Positions 1 to 6,757 of a stretch of DNA of 9,076 nt are shown piece by piece. Positions within the stretch are counted from its first letter, which is position 1. Each line of letters begins with the position of its first letter. This DNA comes from an uncultured Pseudomonadota bacterium. GTDB taxonomy: Bacteria; Myxococcota_A; UBA796; GCA-2862545. The stretch covers positions 1-9,076 of the forward strand of contig CALATR010000671.1 in the NCBI GenBank assembly GCA_937891875.1. Direction: 5' to 3'. Under the pieces are notes generated by a model, which saw nothing but the letters and a program-made list of their open reading frames with translations, made no database searches and had not been told where the DNA came from. The position numbers and the translations under genes are program-made.

Positions 1-77
1 CCGACGTCGGAGGCGCCGATCAAGCTCGGCGGAGGCTCACCGCGCTGGCCTTGCAGCACAGCCTGCTCGCTCCGCGC

Positions 78-323
78 TCAGCGCTTCTTCTTCTTCTTGC
101 GCTGGGCCTTCGACTTCGCGTTCGATGGGTTGCGGAAGCCCGGGCGGGCGGCCACCGCGCCCTCGTGCTTGGTGAACAGATCGCGCAGGTGCGGCGGCAC
201 GTGGGCAGGGGCCTGCTCGCGGGCCTTGGAGCCGGCGTCCTCGGCGGTCTCGGCAGACTCGGCGGTCTCCGGCGCGGCCTCGCCGTCCACGTTCTCGTTG
301 TCGTTGCTGGGTCGCTCGCTCAT
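78..323 (-). CDS. Small charged hypothetical protein with lysine-rich tail
   Basis: I do not recognise this 81-residue protein. Residues 1-32 are acidic and Ala/Glu/Thr-rich with no hydrophobic segment, so it is probably cytoplasmic and disordered at the N-terminus. The middle (about 39-53) holds a short ordered-looking patch, PPHLRDLF. The C-terminus is strongly basic: AKSKAQR followed by five lysines and a final arginine. The five lysines come from a (CTT)5 run on the plus strand (84-98). The ATG at 321-323 is preceded by AGGAG with 7 bases of spacing, which supports both start and strand. It is divergent from fabG, with 89 bases between the two starts. The basic tail could bind nucleic acid or ribosomes, but that is only an inference from composition. 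Confidence 0.72.
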   Translation of the reverse strand: MSERPSNDNENVDGEAAPETAESAETAEDAGSKAREQAPAHVPPHLRDLFTKHEGAVAARPGFRNPSNAKSKAQRKKKKKR

Positions 324-412
324 GGACTCTCCTGGGTCCCTGCCCCCTACCCTCCCGTCCCGGCCTTGTCCCGCACGCGACGCGGCGCTACCGTCGGGGG
401 CCAGGAGGCAGC

Positions 413-1144
413 ATGGAGCTCGACGGACGCGTGGCCATCGTCACCGGTGGCGCCAGGGGGATCGGCGCCGCCATCGCCCGTGACCTGGCCGCCGCCGGCG
501 CCCGGGTGGTGGTCAACTACCGCTCCAGCGCCGCCGAGGCCGAGGCGCTGGTCGCAGAGCTGGGCGACGCGCTGGCCGTGCAGGCCGACGTCTCCACCAC
601 CGAGGGTGCCGACGCCCTGGTGAAGGCCGCCGAGAGCTGGGGCGGCAGCGTCGACGTGCTCGTCAACAACGCGGGCATCACCATGGACGGCCTGATGATG
701 CGCATGTCCGACGCCCAGTGGGACGACGTCATGGCGACCAACGCCGGCGGCCCGTTCCGCTGCGCCCGGGCGGTGCTCCCGCTCATGGCCCGCGCCCGCG
801 CAGGCAGCATCATCAACATCGTCAGCGTGTCCGCCCTGCGCGGCAACCCCGGCCAGGTCAACTACAGCGCTGCCAAGGCGGCGGTCGTCGCGATGACCCG
901 GGCGCTGGCGAAGGAGATGGGCAAGCGAAACATCCGGGTGAACGCCGTGGCTCCCGGGTTCATCGAGACCGGGATGACCGGCAAGCTCAACCCCAAGGTG
1001 CTGGAGGCGGCCAAGGAGGCCATCCCCATGCGCCGGCTCGGACGCCCCGAAGAGATCGCCCCCATGGTGCGCTTCCTCGCCGGCCCCGGCGCCAGCTACG
1101 TCACCGGCCAGGTCTTCGTGGTGGACGGCGGGCTGTCCGCCTGA
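413..1144 (+). CDS. fabG: 3-oxoacyl-ACP reductase, FabG-type short-chain dehydrogenase
   Basis: This is a classical short-chain dehydrogenase/reductase of 243 residues, close to the 244 of E. coli FabG, and its catalytic residues fall at the same numbers. The Rossmann nucleotide motif TGGARGIG spans residues 11-18, NNAG spans 85-88, and the tetrad is N110, S138, Y151 and K155. The APGFIET motif follows at 180-186. R37 after the second strand suggests NADPH preference. By family it reduces 3-oxoacyl-ACP to 3-hydroxyacyl-ACP in the cytoplasmic fatty acid elongation cycle. An acetoacetyl-CoA or other specialised oxoacyl reductase cannot be excluded, because no other fatty acid genes lie nearby. 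The ATG at 413 has AGGAGG 4 bases upstream. The stop codon shares one base with the next start (TGATG), so the methyltransferase is probably translationally coupled. The family call is sure; the exact substrate is less so. Confidence 0.93.
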   Translation: MELDGRVAIVTGGARGIGAAIARDLAAAGARVVVNYRSSAAEAEALVAELGDALAVQADVSTTEGADALVKAAESWGGSVDVLVNNAGITMDGLMMRMSDAQWDDVMATNAGGPFRCARAVLPLMARARAGSIINIVSVSALRGNPGQVNYSAAKAAVVAMTRALAKEMGKRNIRVNAVAPGFIETGMTGKLNPKVLEAAKEAIPMRRLGRPEEIAPMVRFLAGPGASYVTGQVFVVDGGLSA

Positions 1145-2673
1145 TGGGCGCGTACGAGGACGTCCTCTACGACGACTACTCCTTCGCCGAGGCCCACCCG
1201 GCGCGGATCGGCGCCGTGGGCGCCCTCTTCGGGGTGCGCCCCCCGACCGGCCCCATCCGGGTGCTCGACATCGGCTGCGGACTCGGCGGGCACATCCTGC
1301 CCATGGCCGAGCTCGACCCCGACGGTGAGTACGTGGGCGTCGACCTCTCCGCCCCCCAGATCGCCCTGGGCCGGCAGACCATCGACGCCCTGGGCCTGGG
1401 CAACGCGCGCCTCGTCTGCGCGGACATGCGCGCGCTCCCCGAAGACCTCGGGCAGTTCGACTACATCGTGTCCCACGGGGTCTACAGCTGGGTGCCCGAG
1501 GACGCGCGCCGGGCGTTCTGGCACATCCTCGACCGCCACCTCGCGCCCGGGGGCATCGGCTACGTCAGCTACAACGTCTACCCGGGCTGGCGTCACCGCG
1601 GCACCGTGCGCGACGTGCTCACCCGGCTCGTGCCCGGCCCAGGTGCGGCCACCGACCGCGAGCGCATCACCGCCGCCCGCGACGTGCTCTCGGTCTGGAA
1701 GGGCGCGCTGTCCGATCGCGCCAGCCACCGCCTGGCCGCCCTGCTCGGCGAGCTCGACCTGCTGGCCCAGACCAGCGACGCCTACCTCCTGTACGAGCAC
1801 CTCGCCCCGCTGAACGAGCCCCAGTGGCTCGGCGACGTGCTCGACCAGGCCACGGCAGCCGGCCTGTCCTACCTGGGCGACGCCGAGCTCTCGTCGATGT
1901 TCCCCGACCTCGCGGAAGAGACGCGCACCTGGGTCGCGGAGCGCGCTCCCACGCTCGAGGCCGCCGAGCAGGTGCACGACCTGCTCACCCATCGCCTGTT
2001 CCGCCGCAGCCTCTTCGTGCGCGGCACCGTGGCCCTCGACCGCCACCTGCACTGGCGCCGCCTGCAGGGCCTGTGGCTGTTCTCCCGGGTCACCCCCGTG
2101 GACGAGACGCCCGACACCTGGCGCTCCGAGAACGGCACCGACCTGACCATCGAGGACCCTGCCCTGGCCCGCGCCGTGCGCCTGCTGGTGCAGCGCGTGC
2201 CCGCCGCCCTGCCCTTCGAGCGCGTGCTGGACGAGGTCCTTGGCCCCGACGCCCCCACCCGCGACCGGGCCGCCCTCGGCCGCGGCCTGCTTCAGCTGGC
2301 CACCCGAGGAATGATCGAGCTTCGAACCGATTTCCCAGCGATCGCCACCTCCCTGCCCGACCGTCCCCGCGCCCGCGCCATGGCCCGCCTGCAGGCCGCC
2401 CGCAACGAGGAGGGCGCGGTGAACCTGCGCCACGAGCGCATGAAGCTCGGCGCCACCGACAAGGCCGTGCTCGCGCACCTCGATGGCGCCCACACCCGGG
2501 CGGACCTGCTGACCCTGCTCCGCGAGCGCGCCCAGGACGGTCCCGTCGAGGTCCGGATCGACGGCGAGCTGCGCACCGACGACGACGCACTGGAGCACGC
2601 CCTGGAGCTGGTGCTCGATCGCATGCTGCGCGCCGCGTTCCTCTTCGCCGATGACGAGGCCTCGACGCCCTGA
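1144..2673 (+). CDS. SAM-dependent methyltransferase with regulatory domain (protein lysine methyltransferase-like)
   Basis: This 509-residue protein has a class I methyltransferase domain over about residues 1-190. Motif I is VLDIGCGLGG (40-49), the acidic ribose-binding position is D67 in GVDLS, and D94 sits in the CADM segment. The pair HGVYSWVP (111-118) and VSYNVYPGW (141-149) is characteristic of proteins carrying the methyltransferase regulatory domain (MethyTransf_Reg), including the Rickettsia PKMT enzymes that methylate lysines of an outer-membrane protein. The regulatory domain probably covers about 210-310 (YLLYEHLAPLNEPQWL), followed by a helical C-terminal region to 509. There is no signal peptide, so it acts in the cytoplasm. 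The ATG at 1144-1146 overlaps the fabG stop as TGATG. A longer frame runs upstream, but it reads through fabG and is not used. The methyl acceptor is unknown; protein lysine is a family-based inference. Confidence 0.85.
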   Translation: MGAYEDVLYDDYSFAEAHPARIGAVGALFGVRPPTGPIRVLDIGCGLGGHILPMAELDPDGEYVGVDLSAPQIALGRQTIDALGLGNARLVCADMRALPEDLGQFDYIVSHGVYSWVPEDARRAFWHILDRHLAPGGIGYVSYNVYPGWRHRGTVRDVLTRLVPGPGAATDRERITAARDVLSVWKGALSDRASHRLAALLGELDLLAQTSDAYLLYEHLAPLNEPQWLGDVLDQATAAGLSYLGDAELSSMFPDLAEETRTWVAERAPTLEAAEQVHDLLTHRLFRRSLFVRGTVALDRHLHWRRLQGLWLFSRVTPVDETPDTWRSENGTDLTIEDPALARAVRLLVQRVPAALPFERVLDEVLGPDAPTRDRAALGRGLLQLATRGMIELRTDFPAIATSLPDRPRARAMARLQAARNEEGAVNLRHERMKLGATDKAVLAHLDGAHTRADLLTLLRERAQDGPVEVRIDGELRTDDDALEHALELVLDRMLRAAFLFADDEASTP

Positions 2674-2710
2674 TCGGGCGGGCGCCGTCGCTGGGCGGTA
2701 GGCTTGGGCC

Positions 2711-4036
2711 ATGCTCCGCCACCTGGCCCTCACCGCGCTGGTCCTGGCCGCCCTCGGATGTTCCGAGCGGTCGTTCCGTGGGATCGAGGAGGAGGATCCC
2801 GAGGAAGAAGGGAACGGCGGCACCCGCGACCGCAGCCCGTGGGACCAGCTCGACGGCACCGAGCGCCCGGACGCCCTGTTCGCCGCCAGCTGGCACGCCC
2901 GGGAGGACGTCGCGCTCACCTCAGTGCGCTGGGGCTGCTACGCGGTCGAGACCGGCCCGCCGACCATCGGCTTCTTCGACCTCGACGGCCGCGTCCTGCT
3001 CACCCTGGAGCCGCCCGATCCCACCTGGGGCCTGCTCCGCGATCCGCTGACTGGCGAGTCCGTTGCCATGCCCTTGTCCCCCGTCAGCGACGCGTCCGTG
3101 CTGGTGGTGTCGGTCGAGGGTGCCGCCGGACCCGAGCCGGGCCGCCGCCACGCCTGGCTCGCCGACGGCTTCCACGAACAGAGCGTGCCCTGGCTCTCCT
3201 GGGACGGCGCGACGGCGGACACCCCCAGCGCACCCGGTCGGCTCACCATCGACGCGAGCGGCGAGGTGGTGGACCTCGGCGGCGAGATCACCGATCTACG
3301 CGTCACCGCCGATCCCACCGAGGAGCGGGTCGTGTGGGTCTCCCCGGTCTGGACCTCCCCCAGCTGGGACCTGCCGGTGCTCTTCCGCCTCGAGCTCGAC
3401 GACCCGGACGGCCTGCGCGTGTGGACCCCCGAGGATCTCTTCGTCGGACGCGCTCGCCCCGACATCGACGGCCTGCTCCCGGCGGTGCTCCGGGTGCAGA
3501 CCGCAGGTCGCCGGACCCGCGTCGGCCTCGAGCTGGTCGGCGTGCGCCACCGCACCGACGGGCACGAGCTGGTCGGCCCCGCCATCCTCGCCGTGGTCGA
3601 CCCCCTGTCCGGCCTCGTGGTCTGGACCCGGCAGGGCTCCTACCTGCCCCTGCGCCCGGCCGCGCTGGGCCTCGACGCCGACGGCCACGCCTCCTGGCTG
3701 TGGCCCGCCTTCCAGGACGACCTCGATGTCGTCTGGGCCGTGCTCGACCACCAGGACGCCGACAAGCGCAGCGCAGTGATCAACATCCCCGAGCCCAGCG
3801 AGGACCGCTTCGGCTGCGCCCGCACCGTGGCCCTGCTGGACGCCTCCACCCACACGGCCCTGATGCACCGGGTTCGCCTCGAGGACCAGGACGGCGACGG
3901 CACCCGAGAGCCCGCCACCTCCGAGCTGGTCATCATGCACGAAGGCCGGTCGATCCTGGAGATCCCAGGCCTGGCCCAGGGGCTCGGTCGGGCCGACGTC
4001 TACCTGCACGACGTGGTGCTGCTCGACGCGCCGTGA
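2711..4036 (+). CDS. Predicted outer-membrane lipoprotein, function unknown
   Basis: The 441-residue product begins with a lipoprotein signal: a basic n-region (R3, H4), a hydrophobic core, then AALGC with the lipidated cysteine at C17. Ser at +2 is compatible with outer-membrane sorting. An acidic, flexible linker follows (about 25-40, EEEDPEEEGNGG). The rest looks like alternating strands with many Trp, Val and Leu and no membrane segment, possibly a propeller or other repetitive beta fold. C76 and C369 are the only other cysteines I noted and could form a disulfide. DQDGDG at 392-397 resembles a calcium-binding loop, although the twelfth position is Thr. The ATG at 2711 lacks a clear ribosome binding site. 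The gene follows the methyltransferase by 37 bases and is probably cotranscribed with it. I recognise no family and assign no function. Confidence 0.75.
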   Translation: MLRHLALTALVLAALGCSERSFRGIEEEDPEEEGNGGTRDRSPWDQLDGTERPDALFAASWHAREDVALTSVRWGCYAVETGPPTIGFFDLDGRVLLTLEPPDPTWGLLRDPLTGESVAMPLSPVSDASVLVVSVEGAAGPEPGRRHAWLADGFHEQSVPWLSWDGATADTPSAPGRLTIDASGEVVDLGGEITDLRVTADPTEERVVWVSPVWTSPSWDLPVLFRLELDDPDGLRVWTPEDLFVGRARPDIDGLLPAVLRVQTAGRRTRVGLELVGVRHRTDGHELVGPAILAVVDPLSGLVVWTRQGSYLPLRPAALGLDADGHASWLWPAFQDDLDVVWAVLDHQDADKRSAVINIPEPSEDRFGCARTVALLDASTHTALMHRVRLEDQDGDGTREPATSELVIMHEGRSILEIPGLAQGLGRADVYLHDVVLLDAP

Positions 4037-4639
4037 TCAGAACCGGACGCGCACGCCCGCGCCGAACAGGTCCTCGGGCGGACTCCCGTCACTCACGCGC
4101 AGCCAGCTGCCGGTGATCGCGAAGCGCTCGCTGACGTTCCACAGGCCGGTCACCTCGTGCTCGACCAGCAGATCCCGCGCCTCGAAGCCGGTGAGTCCGA
4201 CGCGGGCCTGGTAGCCGAGGCCGAAGCGCGCGTCGTCGTAGCCGAGCCCGATCTGGCCGCCGCCCTGGGCCAGCACGGACGGCTTGCCCGCGGGTCGCAC
4301 CGCGCCGCCGAACGCGCCGATCGTGAGGTGCGCGCTGCCACCGCCGAGCACGTCGAGGGCACCGGTCATGCGACCGAGCACCCGGCCGTCCCCGTGCAGG
4401 CGAGCGGAGAGGGAGAGCGACGCATCGCTCTGGAACACGACCCCGGCCCGGGCGATGCCGACCGGCCGCTCGCCGATGAGGCCGGCCAGGTCCAGCTCGA
4501 CCGTGGGCCGACTCGTCTCCGCCTCGTCCGAGGCGGATCCGTCGTCTTCGGGAGCGTCGGCCACGGCGGGCTCGGACACCGTCGCATCCTCCGCAAGCGC
4601 GGATCCGGTCAGCAGCAAGGTCAGGAGCAGCCCGGTCAC
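4037..4639 (-). CDS. Small predicted outer-membrane beta-barrel protein
   Basis: The product is exported. A hydrophobic stretch GLLLTLLLTGSALA is followed by a likely signal peptidase site after ALA, then an acidic low-complexity linker rich in Glu, Asp, Ala and Ser. The remainder alternates polar and apolar residues with glycine-rich turns, such as AHLTIGAFGG and GQIGLGYDDARFGLGYQA. It ends in GAGVRVRF, a terminal Phe typical of barrel proteins assembled by the BAM machinery. Its size fits a small, perhaps eight-stranded barrel; strand number is a guess. I chose the GTG at 4637-4639, giving 200 residues, because GGAGG lies 5 bases upstream. A GTG four codons earlier (4651) has no such site. 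The gene follows the caspase gene by 131 bases. It converges on the upstream lipoprotein gene with no base between the two stop codons. Confidence 0.7.
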   Translation of the reverse strand: MTGLLLTLLLTGSALAEDATVSEPAVADAPEDDGSASDEAETSRPTVELDLAGLIGERPVGIARAGVVFQSDASLSLSARLHGDGRVLGRMTGALDVLGGGSAHLTIGAFGGAVRPAGKPSVLAQGGGQIGLGYDDARFGLGYQARVGLTGFEARDLLVEHEVTGLWNVSERFAITGSWLRVSDGSPPEDLFGAGVRVRF

Positions 4640-4644
4640 TCGTT

Positions 4645-4649
4645 CCTCC
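4645..4649 (-). promoter_or_regulatory. Ribosome binding site deciding the start of the barrel protein
   Basis: On the minus strand GGAGG lies 5 bases before the GTG at 4637-4639. The alternative in-frame GTG at 4649-4651 overlaps this motif and has no purine-rich sequence at the right distance, so the shorter start is preferred. Confidence 0.55.
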
Positions 4650-4650
4650 A

Positions 4651-4760
4651 CACGGGATCAAGACACCGTCACCACGCGATCCCGGGACAAGAGGGACACA
4701 CGGAGACACACGTCCGATCGACGCGCGGGGCCGCCCGTTCATTCAGTCGCCCACGGGATC
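4651..4760. repeat. Repeats in the gap before the barrel gene
   Basis: The gap between the caspase stop and the barrel start contains two copies of CACGGGATC (4651-4659 and 4752-4760). An inverted copy of the core, GATCCCG (4678-4684), lies between them, so 4653-4659 and 4678-4684 could pair with an 18-base loop. GACACACG also occurs twice at a 10-base period (4695-4702 and 4705-4712). These could be an operator, an RNA processing site or chance. I see no convincing sigma-70 promoter here. Confidence 0.35.
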
Positions 4761-4770
4761 CGCGTCGCTC

Positions 4771-6720
4771 CTATGGATCGGGGTCGCCGCCCTTCTTGCC
4801 GCGCCGCTCGCCGCGGAGGAACTCGGGCTCCGGGGTGCGGTTGCGACCGACGAGCACGCCCATGCCGATTCCGGCCACGCCCTGGGTCTTCTCGCCGTCC
4901 CGCTCGATCCGCGCGTCCAGCTCGACGAAGTAGCGGGTCGTGACGTGGTAGCGGACCAGCATGCCACCGCCGATCACGCCGCGCAGCACGAGCGGGCGCT
5001 GGGAGGGCACGACGTTGTCAGGAAGGTCCAGGCCCTCTCGCCCAAAGCGCAGTCCGTAGCTTACGAACACGCCAGGACGAAAGCGCTCGCCCTCCAGGGC
5101 GAACACCAGGCGGCTGCCCACGGCCAGGTCCCAGCCCCCGCCCGGGTGGCGGGTGTAGCCCGTCCGGTCGAGGCCCAGGGAGAGGTGCTCCACCGGGGTG
5201 ACCTCGACCATGAGGCCGGTGTGGGCGCGAATGTCGTCCGACCAGCCGGTGGACCAGCCGATGGCGGTCGCGGTGCGGGGACGGTGGCGCTCGGAGCCGT
5301 GCACGTGCTGGGCGGCATCCGCGATGGACGCTCCCCACAGCGCGAGGCCGATCGCGGTCGCGGCGCCGCCGGTGCGCACGTCGTCCTTGCCCAGCGAGAA
5401 CACCGTTCCACCGCCCACGAACACCGCCGTGCCGAGGAAGTAGCCGACCGCCTTCGACCGCTGGCCGTTGTAGAGCTGACCGCCGCCCGGGATCAGCAAG
5501 GACAGGCCGCCGGCGACGGTGGGGCTCTCGCCCAGGTTCAGGTCCTCGACAAAGGCGCCGCTCCGGTCGCGGTAGTGCTGCACCCGGGCCTGGAACGCGT
5601 CGACCTTCGGGAAGGCATCGATTCCGGACTTGTCATGCTCTGACGCCCCCTTTGCCGTGCTGGCCACCAGGTCGACCTGCTGCCAGCCGCGCACGACGGC
5701 GGGGTCGCCCGGGGACAGGGTCGCCCGGGCCTCGAACAGGCTGCCGTCGACCGCGCGACGGCGGACCAGGTAGCGGCCGGCGGGCAGGGCGAGGCGCACG
5801 TCGCGCAGCCCCACGTCGACCTCGGCCAGCTGGGTGCCGTCGGACATGCGCAGCACGGAGACGTGGCCAGCCTGGGTGCGCTCGAGCACCATGATCGCGT
5901 CGGACGCGCGCACGTCGGTGAGTGCCAGGCCCTGGTCTCCCGCGAGGTTGACGTCGAAGTGGGGTCGCTGGGTGGCGCCCGCCTCGCCGGTCCTGGCGAC
6001 GACGCGATCGTAGGTGTAGCGGTAGAGCTCGTTCACATCGACGAGCCCGTCGCCCGTGTCAGCAGCGCCGCGCAGGCCGCTCACCAGGTAGTGGGTGAAG
6101 AACCCGCCGCGCAGGGACTCGGACTCCTGGGCCATCTCGTCGGCGGAGGTGGCGGTCATCCACACTTCACCGGTGGCCGCGAGGCGCTGCTCGCCGGCGA
6201 AGAGGCTGGGCGCGACCTTCGCCCCCTTCAACCGCGTGATCGAGCCGGAGCGACACGCGTCCAGGATGCCCAGGCGCGCGGTGGCGTCGATGGAGCGCAC
6301 GTCGAACTTGAGCGCCTCGTACCACAGGGTGTCCCCGCGCAGGCGCAGGCCCTGGGCGTCCGCGTGGCCCGAGTAGTACAGGACGAAGAGGTCATCGTCG
6401 TACATGTCGGCGAGCACGGCGTGGTAGGCGAGCGCCTCGCGCAGGGTCTCGACGTCGGGCTGGTAGAGCACCGTGACCCGGTCCTCGCGGAACCCGCCCA
6501 GCTCGGTCAGCACCCGGGCGAACTGCTCCGCGTCGCGCTCGGCATAGCGCAGGGGCTGCAGGGTGCCGCCGCCGTCGTTCGCACCGATGACCAGCGCGTG
6601 GCGGACGGGGCCGGTGTCGTCCTGGGCCAGCGCGCGGCCGGGCAGCGCGACGCCCAGCACGACGCACACCCCGAGCAGCGCTCGGAGCCATCGTGCCGGA
6701 AGCTGGCCCACCATCGACAT
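4771..6720 (-). CDS. Secreted caspase-family (peptidase C14-like) protein with membrane and beta-rich C-terminal half
   Basis: This 649-residue protein starts with a signal peptide (basic R10/R13, hydrophobic 14-26, likely cleavage after ALA at 32). A caspase-like domain follows over about 39-265. It opens with HALVIGAND, and the catalytic dyad is H119 in YYSGHADAQG and C156 in LDACRSGS. The AGDQGLALTDVR segment (260-271) closes the domain as in caspase-family proteins of myxobacteria. Residues about 285-340 look like a small beta-sandwich (PAGRYLVRRR at 313-322). A Gly-rich hydrophobic region follows at 400-475, including IPGGGQLYNGQ (410-420). The last 170 residues are strand-rich, possibly membrane-associated, and end in a basic tail. 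By family it is a cysteine peptidase acting outside the cytoplasm; substrate unknown. The ATG at 6718-6720 has GGAG 4 bases upstream. The gene follows the anti-sigma gene by 37 bases. The caspase call is firm; the rest is inference. Confidence 0.87.
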   Translation of the reverse strand: MSMVGQLPARWLRALLGVCVVLGVALPGRALAQDDTGPVRHALVIGANDGGGTLQPLRYAERDAEQFARVLTELGGFREDRVTVLYQPDVETLREALAYHAVLADMYDDDLFVLYYSGHADAQGLRLRGDTLWYEALKFDVRSIDATARLGILDACRSGSITRLKGAKVAPSLFAGEQRLAATGEVWMTATSADEMAQESESLRGGFFTHYLVSGLRGAADTGDGLVDVNELYRYTYDRVVARTGEAGATQRPHFDVNLAGDQGLALTDVRASDAIMVLERTQAGHVSVLRMSDGTQLAEVDVGLRDVRLALPAGRYLVRRRAVDGSLFEARATLSPGDPAVVRGWQQVDLVASTAKGASEHDKSGIDAFPKVDAFQARVQHYRDRSGAFVEDLNLGESPTVAGGLSLLIPGGGQLYNGQRSKAVGYFLGTAVFVGGGTVFSLGKDDVRTGGAATAIGLALWGASIADAAQHVHGSERHRPRTATAIGWSTGWSDDIRAHTGLMVEVTPVEHLSLGLDRTGYTRHPGGGWDLAVGSRLVFALEGERFRPGVFVSYGLRFGREGLDLPDNVVPSQRPLVLRGVIGGGMLVRYHVTTRYFVELDARIERDGEKTQGVAGIGMGVLVGRNRTPEPEFLRGERRGKKGGDPDP

Positions 6721-6732
6721 CGCTCTCCGCTA

Positions 6733-6747
6733 CCCCGAAACCCGGGG
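6733..6747. repeat. Short hairpin between anti-sigma and caspase genes
   Basis: CCCCG (6733-6737) and CGGGG (6743-6747) form a perfect 5-bp stem around a 5-base loop, within the 37-base gap upstream of the caspase ribosome binding site. No T-tract follows on either strand, so it is not a standard terminator. In such GC-rich DNA it could be chance, or it could modulate expression of the caspase relative to the regulators. Confidence 0.3.
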
Positions 6748-6757
6748 AGACCGCTTG

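Noticed and set aside
1..77. Gene running off the left edge
   Set aside because: No stop codon ends a plus-strand frame here, and no minus-strand start with a ribosome binding site is visible, so nothing can be supported in these 77 bases.
366..394. Possible sigma-70 promoter before fabG (TTGTCC, 17 bases, TACCGT)
   Set aside because: Only 7 of 12 consensus matches, and the resulting transcript would begin almost on the ribosome binding site.
1096..2919. 607-residue open frame on the minus strand opposite the methyltransferase
   Set aside because: Its Gly/Ala/Val/His-rich product shows no domain, whereas the plus strand gives clear methyltransferase motifs. It is a shadow caused by GC-rich codon use.
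2704..4116. 470-residue plus-strand frame over the lipoprotein gene
   Set aside because: It is an Arg/Pro/Gly-rich translation with no signal or motif, and it overlaps the frame with a good lipoprotein signal and normal amino acid composition.
4089..4742. 217-residue minus-strand frame starting at 4742, overlapping the barrel gene
   Set aside because: Arg-rich shadow product without a ribosome binding site. The overlapping frame has a signal peptide and a barrel-type C-terminus.
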